Positions 8,387 to 17,057 of a DNA stretch of 64,000 nt are shown here, piece after piece (positions within the stretch are counted from its first letter, which is position 1; each line of letters opens with the position of its first letter). This stretch comes from CAWINY01 sp963837635 (GTDB taxonomy: Bacteria > Acidobacteriota > Terriglobia > Terriglobales > Acidobacteriaceae): positions 248,001-312,000 of the forward strand of contig CAWINY010000003.1 of NCBI GenBank assembly GCA_963837635.1. Direction: 5' to 3'. The notes under the pieces were generated by a model that worked only from the letters and a program-made list of their open reading frames with translations, searched no databases and was not told the origin of the DNA. Made by a program: the position numbers and the translations under genes.

Positions 8387-8463
8387 GAAGTATCTCCTTG
8401 CTGTGATGCTGCGTAGAGTAGCAGGTCGAGTGGCTGGTTTCCAGAACCTGCAGAAAACCTTTA

Positions 8464-8731
8464 AACCGCAGAGGACGCAGAGATACAGAGGAAAAAATCC
8501 AACGCGAAGCCGCTAAGGCGCGAAGGAATTCAAAGAAATTCAACCTACATCGCGGCACCGTCGACGGGCCAACGCCCGACATTAACAATGTTCCGATCCT
8601 AGTGCTAGATCTTTCTGACCAGCGGTGCTGCAGCAATAAGGCCTTTTCCACTTTCAGTCTACTTCGCGTCTTTGCGCCTTCGCGTTGAAAGAATCCTCGC
8701 TTCCTCCGTGCCCTCTGCGTCCACTGCGGTG
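8464..8731. repeat. Family B nested palindrome (AACGCGAAGxCGCxAAG type)
   Basis: The outer arms are ACCGCAGAGGACGCAGAG (8464) and CTCTGCGTCCACTGCGGT (8713-8730). The inner arms are AACGCGAAGCCGCTAAGGCG (8501) and CGTCTTTGCGCCTTCGCGTT (8668-8687). Family B copies recur at 40676-40799 and 62676-62803. It fills the gap between fabG and the antiporter gene, and no gene is seen in it. Confidence 0.8.
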
Positions 8732-8759
8732 AAAAGGTGTTTCAAACAGAAAACGGACT

Positions 8760-9965
8760 TTACGATCCTTGCACTCCCTCATTTTCCTCTTCCAGCGCCG
8801 GCTCGGGTTCGGGGACCTCGTTCTTGAACAGCACGCGCAACAGCGGCGGGGCAAGCAGCGTGGTGGTGGCGGTCATGAACAGCACGATGGCGTAGGCACT
8901 TTGGCTGATCATGTTGGTCTGCAGGCCGATCAGGGCCACGATCAGCGCCACTTCGCCGCGTGGCGTCATGCCGATGCCCACGCGCAGAAACGTGGGCACG
9001 CCTTCGCGCAACATGGGCAGGCCGCAGCCGATCATTTTAGAGACCACGGCCAGGATGGAAACGATCGTGGCGGCCACCGCCACCTTGTAGGTGAACATCT
9101 GGATGTTCAGTCGCGAGCCCATGATGAAGAAGAAAAAGGGCGTGAGGAACTCGGTAATGCCCTGCACGCGGGGGCGCAGATTCCACTCGGGCGAGTAGTC
9201 GGCGAAGATCAGTCCGGCGAAGAAGGCTCCGATGATAGCGGCCATGCCGATCTTGGTCGCCGCCACGGAAAGCCCCAAACAGATGGCGAGCGCCAGGATG
9301 AGCGGCGCCTCCTGCGTAGACATACGCTGCAGACCGGGGCGCATGCGGTGCACCACCCGCGGGCCGTAGTAGATCATGAACAGAGCGAAGCCGATCGCTT
9401 CCACCGAGACCACGCCCAGGTGGATCCAGCGAATGGGGCCTCCACTCGCAATGCCCGCCACGACAGCGAGAATGATCATCCCGAGGATGTCGTCAAACAC
9501 TGCGGCGCCCAGGATGATGCGGGCCACCCGGGTGCCGAGCACATGCATGTCCGCCAGCACCCGCGCGGTGATGCCGACCGAGGTCGCGACCATGGCGGCG
9601 GCCACGAAAATGGCCTCGTGCTGCGGCTCGCCGCGCAGCTTCATGTAGGCAAAACCCAGCACGAAGGGCACCACCACGCCGGCGACCGCCACTCGCATGG
9701 AATGCCGCCCGACGCGGATCAGGTCCTGGGGGCTGGTCTCCAGTCCCACACTGAACAGCAGGAAGATGGCGCCGACTTCGGCGATCGAGCCCACGGTCTC
9801 GTTAGGCCGCACCAGTCCGGTGGCGTACGGGCCCAACAACACGCCCGCCAGGATCTCCCCGAGCACCGCCGGCAAAGACAGTTGCTCGAAGATCTCCCCA
9901 AAGACCTTCGCCCAAACAAAAATGGCGAACAATTCCAGCAGCAGGGTTTCCGTGCCTTGTGGCAT
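8760..9965 (-). CDS. Cation/proton antiporter, CPA2 (KefB/NapA) family
   Basis: The protein (401 aa) is almost entirely hydrophobic, with about 12 membrane helices in the Na+/H+-exchanger fold. Diagnostic pieces are LPAVLGEILAGVLLGPY near the N-terminus, the GAIFLLFSVGLETSPQDL segment, and DDILGMIILAVVAGI, whose paired aspartates lie in the unwound helix that carries the ion in NapA/KefB-type antiporters. There is no C-terminal TrkA-N or USP domain; the end is a short acidic tail. It exchanges Na+ or K+ for protons across the inner membrane. I start it at the ATG at 9965 because the 15 codons upstream are not family-like. The gene appears to stand alone. Confidence 0.85.
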   Translation of the reverse strand: MPQGTETLLLELFAIFVWAKVFGEIFEQLSLPAVLGEILAGVLLGPYATGLVRPNETVGSIAEVGAIFLLFSVGLETSPQDLIRVGRHSMRVAVAGVVVPFVLGFAYMKLRGEPQHEAIFVAAAMVATSVGITARVLADMHVLGTRVARIILGAAVFDDILGMIILAVVAGIASGGPIRWIHLGVVSVEAIGFALFMIYYGPRVVHRMRPGLQRMSTQEAPLILALAICLGLSVAATKIGMAAIIGAFFAGLIFADYSPEWNLRPRVQGITEFLTPFFFFIMGSRLNIQMFTYKVAVAATIVSILAVVSKMIGCGLPMLREGVPTFLRVGIGMTPRGEVALIVALIGLQTNMISQSAYAIVLFMTATTTLLAPPLLRVLFKNEVPEPEPALEEENEGVQGS

Positions 9966-10319
9966 AAGTTTTCGGATCTGGGTTTCTGGTACGCTCCCCG
10001 GCACGCGCAACGGGGCGAACCATAGTCTCTAAGAAGTGGCCCGCAGTGCCCTACCCTTTTACCGCACAAAGGCTGTGAGCAGCGACGAAAATCCAGAGTG
10101 CCTTTTCGATTTGTGGGGAAGTGAGGGACCAATCCGCGCCACGCGGTCTCCAAAACTTACCACTGAGGCACCGAGGAAGGACGGGAGTTTCCGGTCAGGG
10201 CGAACGATTGCGACAACCACGAAATTGTCATCCGCGCGCCACAATCGGGCGCTCGGAATGGCAACCTTCGGGTTAAGCTGCTGAGCGGGCGAAGCGAATC
10301 CCCGGCAGCCGCGGTTGGG
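9966..10319. other. Intergenic stretch, no gene recognised
   Basis: Between the antiporter and the secreted LolA-like gene only short overlapping frames exist. A faint repeat-like phrase, CTTACCACTGAGGCACCGAG, occurs at 10156-10175, related in style to the family A and B repeats. Nothing else was seen. Confidence 0.4.
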
Positions 10320-11183
10320 TTACTGTCCCGTACCGCCGCCATTGGAGGCTTGCGTGGCTTCGCCGGCAACCGGGCGGTAATCACGATGCAGCACATCCAC
10401 AATAGTGCGACCGATGATGTGGACCTTGCTGACCGAGTGCAGGTGCGAGGGCAGGGTGAAGCCGTTCACTTCCGTGAACTCTTGCACGAAATCGACTTTT
10501 CGCACGAAAAACGACGGCGTCTTCACCACGGATCCCTCAGCACGGAGCATGCTACCGGTACAGGCATCCACATAGATCTTGCCCTTGAACAGGTTGACGC
10601 GCTTGTGCCGCGGCTTGACCTGATAGACATAGACTGCGCGGCCATCTTCGTTTTCTGTGCCCTTGAAGCTGAACTTGTAGTTCTGCTCGGTTATAGCAGT
10701 CGCCGCGCCATCGTCCTTATTGACGTGCTCGGCTTCGGCCGTGAGCATGCGCAAGATCACGTTCGACTTCACAAAACCGTCGCCGGTGAAGTTCACCGGT
10801 TTGAATTCCAACGTGCGGGGAGCGGCGTAGCGGCGGGTCAGCTCGAACGAGCCCCGCTGTGAGCTGTCCGGCAAGCTGGCTTCGATCACCGTGATATCGG
10901 AATAGCCGGCCAGCGCGGTCGCCTGATAATGCCAGCGCGAATCCAGCGCCTGAAGGGCTGCATCCGGAGACAACAACGGAGACTGGGCAGAGCTGGACGG
11001 GAGCACCGCCGAGAAATCGACGAGACTGGTGGTAAAGCCGTTGACATCGGCGACGAACAGCGGGATCCCGGGCAAGCCCTGCGGTTGCGCCTGCTGCGAC
11101 GTGGAAAACGCGCTCTGCGCCCATCCCGGCGCGCCAACGGCTAACAGTACGAGGGCCAGCAGAATATGATAACGGCTCTTCAT
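10320..11183 (-). CDS. Secreted protein, possibly LolA-like fold
   Basis: The protein (287 aa) starts with a clear Sec signal peptide, MKSRYHILLALVLLAVGAPG then WAQ with cleavage near SA. The body alternates short beta strands, e.g. VYVYQVKPRHKRVNLFKGKI and YVDACTGSMLRAEGSVVKTP, ending with LPSHLHSVSKVHIIGRTIV. This half-barrel-like layout, with one residue pair on each strand and a late FVQEF segment, resembles outer-membrane lipoprotein-sorting (LolA/LolB) folds used by many acidobacterial secreted proteins; that assignment is inference. The frame is open to 11228, but the signal peptide places the start at the ATG at 11183. It is probably periplasmic. Neighbours give no functional clue. 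Confidence 0.6.
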   Translation of the reverse strand: MKSRYHILLALVLLAVGAPGWAQSAFSTSQQAQPQGLPGIPLFVADVNGFTTSLVDFSAVLPSSSAQSPLLSPDAALQALDSRWHYQATALAGYSDITVIEASLPDSSQRGSFELTRRYAAPRTLEFKPVNFTGDGFVKSNVILRMLTAEAEHVNKDDGAATAITEQNYKFSFKGTENEDGRAVYVYQVKPRHKRVNLFKGKIYVDACTGSMLRAEGSVVKTPSFFVRKVDFVQEFTEVNGFTLPSHLHSVSKVHIIGRTIVDVLHRDYRPVAGEATQASNGGGTGQ

Positions 11184-11530
11184 CGTGCTACAGAATGATC
11201 CTCTATCCAAAGTGGATGAAACGAACATACCCGAATTCTGGTGTCCAGGGCAAGCTGCAGGACAGAGCGGGACAGCCTTACTCCCTCCTTTTCGTTCTGG
11301 GCGACCGAAAGGGCGAACAATCTATGTATATGAAAATACAGGCGCTTCACTGCGCTCAGCAGGACCCGGTGAATTCCAGCGTGACCGAGGTAACCTTGGG
11401 TAAAGAGTTGGAGCACACTAGGCTAGCCCACCCCTCCCGGCGCCCTTGAGCCTTCGCGAAAACAGCATCCAAGGCGAGGCTGCAAAGTCAGCAAACGACA
11501 AACGACTAAGGACCCAATACAATGTGCGGC
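11184..11530. other. Divergent intergenic region upstream of the ThyX-like gene
   Basis: The region separates the secreted-protein gene (minus) from the ThyX-like gene (plus) and must hold both promoters. The plus-strand promoter is ACGACA (11495-11500), a 17-bp spacer and TACAAT (11518-11523). No coding sequence is recognised here. Confidence 0.5.
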
Positions 11531-13120
11531 ATGTCTGAAACCAAGCCGGAGGCCTCGCCGCACCGGCCCGCGACGGAAGTCTATGCGCTGTATGGCGTCG
11601 AACCGGAAGTGCAGGCTTACGCCATGGCCAAGTATTCGCGCTCGGCGCTGCCCATGAAGGAGGCGCTGCGCGAAATCAGCTCGCAGAAGGCCGAACAGTT
11701 CCTCAATACCTTCTATTTTCAGTACGGGCACCGCTCCATCGCCGATCTGGCTCACGTGGCGTTTGCGGTGGAGCGGCTATCGCTGCTGGCGGCCGTGGTG
11801 CTCGAAGATGAGCAGCGCTGGGACGGCCAGGAGCGCTCCACCCGTTACCAGAATTTCGCCAAGCCGGACTATTACGTGCCGGAGTTTAAGTGCTCCCCAT
11901 CTGCGGAGCAGACGCAGGCTCAAGCCTCTTCCGATGTTCTTCCTCTGCGTTCTTCCTCTGCGGCCACGGCGTCCTCGGAGCCTGCCCTGAGCGCAGTCGA
12001 AGGGGTGAAGAGGGCCGATCCCGATCACGCGCGCCAGCAATACGACGAGGCCATCCAATCCCTGTTTGCCACCTACCGCGAGCTTTCGCAGGCAATGTTC
12101 GAGCACCTGTGCGCGCGCACGGCCAAGCCCGGCGAGATGGACGCGGCGCAATACGAGCGCACCATGAGAGCGCGGGCGTTCGACATTGCGCGCTACATGC
12201 TGCCGCTGGCCACCAACACCTCGCTGGGACAGATCGTGAACGCGCGCACGCTGGAAGGGCAGATTTCGCGGCTGCTCTCGCATCCGCAGCCGGAGATCCG
12301 CGAGCTTGGCCAGGCACTCAAACGTGCCGCCCGCGAACCGGCGTACAGCTTCGACGATCAGCGCCAGGTCGCGGTTGCGCCCACGCTGGTCAAGTACGCC
12401 GATCCCAGCCCTTACTTGATCAACTCGCGCCAGGAGCTGCGCGCGGTGGCGAAAGAAATCATGAGCGGCGCAGAAATCGCGCCCGCCCCGGCGGTCGATC
12501 TGCTCGACGACGAACCGGTGGAAATCGAGATCGCGGCGTCTTTGCTCTACGAGCATTGCGAGCATCCGTACCGGCAGGTGCGCGAAGCAGTGGCCTCACT
12601 GAGCGAAGCGCGGCGGAACGAAATTCTGGAACTGGGCTGGCGCCATCGCGCGCCGCATGACGAACTGCTGCGCGCCTTCCGTGCCGGGCAGAGCTTCCGC
12701 TTCGACATCCTGATGGACGTCGGCGGCTTCCGCGACCTGCACCGGCACCGGCGCTGCATCCAGCTTCATCAGGATTTCACCTTCGCGCACGGCTACGAGA
12801 CGCCGGAAGATGTTGTGGAGAGCGGCTGGGCCGGGCAATACGAAAGTGCCATGCGCCAGGCGAAAGCGGTCGCCGAGCAGTTCGATCCCGCCGCGGCGCA
12901 GTACCTGATTCCACTCGCTTACCGCAAGCGCACGCTGTTCAAGATGGATTTGGCGGAGGCGGTGTACATCGCGGAGATCCGCACTACGCCGGCGGGACAC
13001 TTTTCTTATCGTCGAATCGCCTGGCAGATGTGCCAGGCGGTGTTGCAGCACCATCCGGCGCTGAAGGCCTGCTTCCGGGTACACGATCCGAACGAGCCGG
13101 TGGATTTGCTGAAGAGGTGA
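11531..13120 (+). CDS. Double-domain ThyX-like flavin-dependent thymidylate synthase
   Basis: Flavin-dependent thymidylate synthase (ThyX) methylates dUMP using FAD, NADPH and methylene-tetrahydrofolate. A normal subunit is 210-270 aa; this protein is 529 aa and has two ThyX-type regions. The first (residues about 20-120) contains YGHRSIADLAHVAFAVERLS and ends DGQERSTRYQNF, like the S(N/Q)ExSxRY half of the motif, but has DEQRW where RHR is expected. The second (residues about 370-520) has FRDLHRHRRCIQLHQDF, supplying RHRR, and later YRKRTLFKMDLAEAVYIAE. The catalytic motif thus seems split between two halves. Residues about 121-162 are a low-complexity insertion encoded by a dispersed DNA repeat. 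I choose the ATG at 11531: the ATG at 11522 lies inside the TACAAT promoter box. Confidence 0.8.
   Translation: MSETKPEASPHRPATEVYALYGVEPEVQAYAMAKYSRSALPMKEALREISSQKAEQFLNTFYFQYGHRSIADLAHVAFAVERLSLLAAVVLEDEQRWDGQERSTRYQNFAKPDYYVPEFKCSPSAEQTQAQASSDVLPLRSSSAATASSEPALSAVEGVKRADPDHARQQYDEAIQSLFATYRELSQAMFEHLCARTAKPGEMDAAQYERTMRARAFDIARYMLPLATNTSLGQIVNARTLEGQISRLLSHPQPEIRELGQALKRAAREPAYSFDDQRQVAVAPTLVKYADPSPYLINSRQELRAVAKEIMSGAEIAPAPAVDLLDDEPVEIEIAASLLYEHCEHPYRQVREAVASLSEARRNEILELGWRHRAPHDELLRAFRAGQSFRFDILMDVGGFRDLHRHRRCIQLHQDFTFAHGYETPEDVVESGWAGQYESAMRQAKAVAEQFDPAAAQYLIPLAYRKRTLFKMDLAEAVYIAEIRTTPAGHFSYRRIAWQMCQAVLQHHPALKACFRVHDPNEPVDLLKR
11892..12014. repeat. Dispersed repeat inside the ThyX-like reading frame
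   Basis: The stretch encodes a Ser/Ala-rich linker between the two ThyX-type regions. Its 44-nt part at 11967-12010, beginning CGGCGTCCTCGGAGCCTGCC, recurs at 35051-35094 inside obgE with one mismatch; the core also occurs at 7531-7561 between genes. The upstream part (TTCTTCCTCTGCGTTCTTCC) resembles the CCTCTGTGxCxCTGTGG repeats. Confidence 0.8.
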
Positions 13121-13136
13121 GAGCAGATCAGGAGGT

Positions 13137-13205
13137 TGTCATTCTGAGCGAGTGAGCCGAGGCCAGAGGCCGAGCCCTGAGCGAAGCGAAGGGGAGGAAT
13201 CCCTA
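13137..13205. repeat. Family C repeat (TGAGCGAAG type)
   Basis: TTGTCATTCTGAGCGAGTGA at 13136 and CCTGAGCGAAGCGAAGGGGA at 13176 are typical family C phrases, here with an internal GGCC(A)GAGGCC palindrome. Related copies lie at 36165-36275, and part of one at 18560-18640. Confidence 0.65.
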
Positions 13206-13314
13206 TCCTCCGTTGCGAGGTGGCAGGGCAAGGCCGCTTGGGATCGCTGGTGCTAAGTCCTGTTATCACTCGCCATCGTGGATTTCTTCTGCCATTCGGC
13301 GTAAAGTGCTGTCC

Positions 13315-13881
13315 GTGAAAAGGTTATTCTATTTCGCCGTCGTTCTCTTTTTGAGCAGCATCCCGTCTGCATTCGCGCAAAACGAATTTAGCGTCGCTGA
13401 ACTAAGCTCAGCTTTGCAGCAGGGCGGGCTGGCGAAACAACGACTTTACTCGCTGCAAACTTTCGATTTAGAGAACGGGGCGACGATGTTGGCCGTGCTT
13501 AGTGGGTCGCGGACAGGGTGGCATATCTCAGCGTTTCATCTGCGCGCAGGCAGGTTTCAACGGGAATGGTACTCACTGAACCTGCCCAATCAGTTTGAGG
13601 TGTCATCGCCTTATAACCTTTCAATCGAAGATGCAGGGGATGAACACGTCATTTCCTTTTCCGGTTGCGCGAGACACATGTGCGGCGGCGACCGTCACGG
13701 TTTTCTTGTCTATTCACCGACCGTAAAAGAAGCTTTCTTTGCGCTGCTGGAAAACGTAGACGAACAAACCGGACGCCACGTCACCTTCTCCAAGAACGCG
13801 CTGGAACAGCGAAATGAAAAGTACAAGCAGGTTTTGCAAAAAGCCGTTGACGACACCATTCGCAGAACCGACATCAAGTAA
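13315..13881 (+). CDS. Secreted protein of unknown function
   Basis: The product (188 aa) begins VKRLFYFAVVLFLSSIPSAF then AQ/N, a standard Sec signal peptide with AFA-Q cleavage. The mature part has one short cysteine pair in SGCARHMCGGDRHGF, otherwise alternating strands and a C-terminal helix (KYKQVLQKAVDDTIRRTDIK). I do not recognise a family. The frame is open upstream to 13213, but that segment overlaps a dispersed repeat and lacks a signal peptide, so the GTG at 13315 is chosen. Its A/T content is higher than that of its neighbours, which may reflect recent acquisition or simply relaxed codon use. It is followed closely by the convergent pyrC. Confidence 0.65.
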   Translation: MKRLFYFAVVLFLSSIPSAFAQNEFSVAELSSALQQGGLAKQRLYSLQTFDLENGATMLAVLSGSRTGWHISAFHLRAGRFQREWYSLNLPNQFEVSSPYNLSIEDAGDEHVISFSGCARHMCGGDRHGFLVYSPTVKEAFFALLENVDEQTGRHVTFSKNALEQRNEKYKQVLQKAVDDTIRRTDIK

Positions 13882-13956
13882 CGAGTGATAAATCCCCGTA
13901 GCGTGAATCACCGGACGGCGTTTCCATGCTTGGCTCTTGTTGACGCCCTCCAACCG

Positions 13957-15282
13957 CTAGGCGTTCTGCTTGTACACGACTCGTCCAGCGACGATCGTGG
14001 CGACCACCCGTCCGGTTAGCTCCCAGCCATCGAACGGAGTGTTTCTGGAGAGCGATTTCGAATCTTTCACCAGGTATTGCCAGCGGTGCTTGGGGTCAAA
14101 GATCGTAACATCGCCGGCTGAGCCCACGGCCAGCGTGCCGCGCTCAATGCCGATGACTTTCGCCGGGTTGGTCGAGAACAACTCTACGATGCGCCGGATC
14201 GGCAACCCGCGCTGCTCGTGCAGCACGGTGATGGCCAGGGCCAGCGCAGTCTCCAGGCCAATCAAGCCAAAGGGAGCGCGGTCGAACTCCATCGCCTTTT
14301 CGTGAATGGCATGGGGGGCGTGGTCGGTGGCAATGGCGTCCACGGTGCCGTCCAGGATGCCCTGGATTACCGCCTCTCGGTCCGCCGCCGAACGCAGCGG
14401 CGGGTTCACCTTGAAGCGCGTGTCGTAGGGCACGACCTCCTCATCGATGAGCGAGAAGTGATGCGGCGTGACCTCGCAGGTGACGTTTGCCCCAGCCGCC
14501 TTGGCTCGCCGGAGGGCGTCGATCGAAGCTGCGGAGGAGAGGTGCTGCTCGTGCAGCCGGGTGCCGATTTCGGCCAGCAGGCCCAGGTCGCGCTCCACGA
14601 TGCGAGTCTCCGCCTCGCCGGGCATGCCGTAGAGTCCCAGACGGAAGGCCGTCGGGCCGTCATTCATGGTGCCGCCGAGGGTGAGGTTCGTGTCTTCCGG
14701 GTGCTGCATCACCAGGATGCCGGCATCGGCAGCAGCCGCCAGCACCTGGCGCATGGTGCGGTCGTTCAAGATGGGTTTGCCATCATCGGTCACGCTTACG
14801 GCGCCAGCCTCGGCCAGCGCGGCGTAATCGGTGAGCTTCTCGCCGGCGTTGCCCACGGTAGCCGCCGCCGCGGGAAACACGTTGACCACGGCCCCGCGTT
14901 CCGGCTCCTGCATCCAGCGCGTCACCGCGGGCAGGTCGTTGACCGGCGCGGTGTTGGGCATGGCGCAAACCGAGGTAAAGCCGCCAGCCGTCGCCGCCCG
15001 GGTTCCGCTGGCGATGGTTTCCTTGTGCTGCTCGCCCGGCTCGCGCAGGTGCACATGCAGGTCGATGAAACCCGGTGCGACGATCAACCCTTTGGCATCG
15101 AGGATTTCGACCGCGCCCTGATCGGGGTGGGTGGTCAACGCGGGGCCGACCTCGGCAATGTGCCCATCGCGGATGAGAACATCTGCTTCACGGTCGATGC
15201 CGCTGGCGGGATCGATTACGTATCCGCCGCGGATGAGAATGGAACCGGGTTGCCGCTGATTAGCGCTGATGGATACTGTCAT
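13957..15282 (-). CDS. pyrC: Dihydroorotase
   Basis: Dihydroorotase closes carbamoyl-aspartate to dihydroorotate, step three of pyrimidine synthesis. The 441-aa protein is the class I form: metal motif PGFIDLHVHLREPGEQHKET near residue 75, the CMPNTAPVNDLPAV segment, HHFSL with metal-binding His, and the catalytic DAIATDHAPHA at about residue 315. It is the last gene of the minus-strand operon pyrR-pyrB-pyrC. The 97-base gap to pyrB contains a family A half-site (GATCCGTCTGAATCCGTCTT) and a small GCCGGCGAGACGCCGGC hairpin, so a repeat has been accepted inside the operon. No pyrP or carAB is adjacent. Confidence 0.95.
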   Translation of the reverse strand: MTVSISANQRQPGSILIRGGYVIDPASGIDREADVLIRDGHIAEVGPALTTHPDQGAVEILDAKGLIVAPGFIDLHVHLREPGEQHKETIASGTRAATAGGFTSVCAMPNTAPVNDLPAVTRWMQEPERGAVVNVFPAAAATVGNAGEKLTDYAALAEAGAVSVTDDGKPILNDRTMRQVLAAAADAGILVMQHPEDTNLTLGGTMNDGPTAFRLGLYGMPGEAETRIVERDLGLLAEIGTRLHEQHLSSAASIDALRRAKAAGANVTCEVTPHHFSLIDEEVVPYDTRFKVNPPLRSAADREAVIQGILDGTVDAIATDHAPHAIHEKAMEFDRAPFGLIGLETALALAITVLHEQRGLPIRRIVELFSTNPAKVIGIERGTLAVGSAGDVTIFDPKHRWQYLVKDSKSLSRNTPFDGWELTGRVVATIVAGRVVYKQNA

Positions 15283-15379
15283 TCATTCTGATCCGTCTGA
15301 ATCCGTCTTGATCCGTTGTTGGTTTCTGTCTTGTCAATCCGCTGCCGCACTGAGAGGGCCCGCCGGCGAGACGCCGGCG

Positions 15380-16360
15380 CTACGAGCTCTTCCCCAGCGC
15401 CCGCGCCAGCACGCCCATGCGCACGCGCACGCCGTTGCGCACCTGTTCGCGGATTACCGACTGCGGACAATCCGCCACTTCGGCCACCAGTTCCAGGCCG
15501 CGGATAATCGGGCCGGGATGCATCACGATGGCGTCGGGTTCCGCCAGCTTTAGCCGATCCACAGTCAACTGATAATCCGCCACGTAGCGCTCCAGGCTGA
15601 CGCGCTTGCCGATGAAGCGCTCCTTCTGGATGCGCAGCATCATGACCACGTCCTGTCCGCCGAGCGCCTGCTCGAAGTTGCGCATGACGCGAACCCCCGG
15701 CGCCAGCGTTGTGGCCACATCGGGCACCAGGTCGGGCGGGCCGCAGAAGGTGACCTCGGCGCCAAACTTGGAGAGCAGGAAGGCGTCCGAGCGCGCCACC
15801 CGGCTGTGCAGGATGTCGCCCGTGATCAGCACCCGCAAGCCGGTCAAAGATTTCTTGTGCTGCAGGATGGTGAAGGCGTCCAGCAGCGCCTGCGAGGGAT
15901 GCTCGTGCATGCCGTCGCCGGCGTTGACCAGCGGCACGTCAATCCAGCGCGACAGGGCCACGTGCGCGCCCGAGGAGGGATGCCGCATTACGATGGCATC
16001 GGCGCCCAGCGCGGTCACCGTGTAGCCGGTATCCATCAGCGACTCGCCCTTCTCGATGCTGGAGGAGCCGGCCGTGATCAGCGTAGTGGTTGCGCCTTGC
16101 GCCTTGGCCGCCAGCTCGAAGGAGGTGCGGGTGCGCGTGGAATTCTCATAAAACAGCAGGATGACCTTCTTGCCGCGCAGCCGCGTCGAGGGCCGGCTGG
16201 GGTCCATCTTCTGGGCCAACTTCAGATAGCTCTCGATCTCCGGCTTTTCCAAGTGCTCGATGCCGAGCAGCGAGGTCGTCTTGATCGACTGCGATTCGGG
16301 GTCCTTCGAGCCTTTAGCACGCTTGCCTGGGGCGGTAACGGCCTCGTGGGTATCGAGCAT
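15380..16360 (-). CDS. pyrB: Aspartate carbamoyltransferase catalytic subunit
   Basis: Joins carbamoyl phosphate to aspartate, the committed step of pyrimidine synthesis. Motifs are the carbamoyl-phosphate loop YENSTRTRTSFELAAKAQGA, the lysine loop SSIEKGESLMDTGYT, HPSSGAHVALSR and NAGDGMHEHPSQALLDAFTI. Length (326 aa) is slightly above the usual 305-310 because of an N-terminal extension (residues 1-30, charged). No regulatory pyrI gene is present, which fits Bacillus-type PyrB controlled through PyrR. It starts four bases after the end of pyrR, so the two are co-transcribed and probably translationally coupled. Confidence 0.95.
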   Translation of the reverse strand: MLDTHEAVTAPGKRAKGSKDPESQSIKTTSLLGIEHLEKPEIESYLKLAQKMDPSRPSTRLRGKKVILLFYENSTRTRTSFELAAKAQGATTTLITAGSSSIEKGESLMDTGYTVTALGADAIVMRHPSSGAHVALSRWIDVPLVNAGDGMHEHPSQALLDAFTILQHKKSLTGLRVLITGDILHSRVARSDAFLLSKFGAEVTFCGPPDLVPDVATTLAPGVRVMRNFEQALGGQDVVMMLRIQKERFIGKRVSLERYVADYQLTVDRLKLAEPDAIVMHPGPIIRGLELVAEVADCPQSVIREQVRNGVRVRMGVLARALGKSS

Positions 16361-16364
16361 GGCC

Positions 16365-16940
16365 CTAGTCCTCGACCTTTTCCATCAGCAGAACCTTTTC
16401 CAGCCCGTCGGTTTCCTGGAGTTTGACCTCGATGATTTCGCGGGAGGTCGTAGCCAGGCTCTTGCCCACGAAGGCGGCCTCGATGGGCAGCTCACGGCGG
16501 CCGCGGTCGATGAGCACCAGCAGTTGCACCCTGCTGGGACGGCCTTGATCGAACAGCGCATCGAGCGCGGCGCGGGTGGTGCGTCCGGTAAAGAGCACGT
16601 CATCCACCAGGATCACGTTCATGTCCTCCACCGGACAGTTGATTTCGCTCTTCTGCACCACCGGACGCAGGGCCACGGTGGAGAGATCGTCGCGGTAGAG
16701 CGTGATGTCGAGCACCCCGACCGGCACTGGCTTGCTCTCGATGCGCTCGATGATGCGCGCCAGACGATGGGCCAGGGGCACTCCGCGGCGCTTGATACCG
16801 ACCAGCGCCAGTTTTTCCGTGCCGTTGTTCTTCTCAATGATCTGGTGGGCCAAGCGCACCAGGGTGCGCTCGATCTCCGACGCGGACATCAACTGGGTCT
16901 TCTCGCGCAGATGGACCCGGGGCTGCGGTGTCGTGGTCAT
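16365..16940 (-). CDS. pyrR: Bifunctional pyr operon regulator / uracil phosphoribosyltransferase
   Basis: A type I phosphoribosyltransferase of 191 aa with the PRPP loop NVILVDDVLFTGRTTRAALDAL, the LVGIKRRGVPLAHRL region and YRDDLSTVAL. In firmicutes PyrR binds pyr mRNA in the presence of UMP and causes attenuation. It heads the pyrR-pyrB-pyrC operon here, as expected for a regulator of that operon. The promoter (TTGCCT, 18 bp, TATGAT at 16949-16954) places the transcript start only about one base upstream of the ATG, so no leader attenuator can precede pyrR itself. Control, if any, would act elsewhere or the protein may act only as the enzyme. Confidence 0.93.
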   Translation of the reverse strand: MTTTPQPRVHLREKTQLMSASEIERTLVRLAHQIIEKNNGTEKLALVGIKRRGVPLAHRLARIIERIESKPVPVGVLDITLYRDDLSTVALRPVVQKSEINCPVEDMNVILVDDVLFTGRTTRAALDALFDQGRPSRVQLLVLIDRGRRELPIEAAFVGKSLATTSREIIEVKLQETDGLEKVLLMEKVED

Positions 16941-16948
16941 ATGCCCGG

Positions 16949-16978
16949 ATCATAAGCAAAGCAGTGAGGGAAAGGCAA
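16949..16978 (-). promoter_or_regulatory. pyrRBC promoter
   Basis: On the minus strand TTGCCT (16978-16973) and TATGAT (16954-16949) are 18 bp apart. Only eight bases separate the -10 box from the ATG, so the mRNA is leaderless or nearly so. Confidence 0.6.
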
Positions 16979-17057
16979 TCGCGGGCAAACATTGCGTTGT
17001 GACAAGAAGGTGCCAGGCAACCGGCAACAGGTAGCAGGTACCAGGTATCGAGATCGA

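Noticed and set aside
8769..10025. A long open frame (418 codons) on the plus strand, rich in His, Gln and Asp
   Set aside because: It is the antisense shadow of the antiporter gene; hydrophobic codons of the real gene read as His/Gln/Asp on the other strand, and no family motif appears.
14218..15291. A 357-codon plus-strand frame
   Set aside because: Antisense to pyrC; composition is typical of a high-GC shadow.
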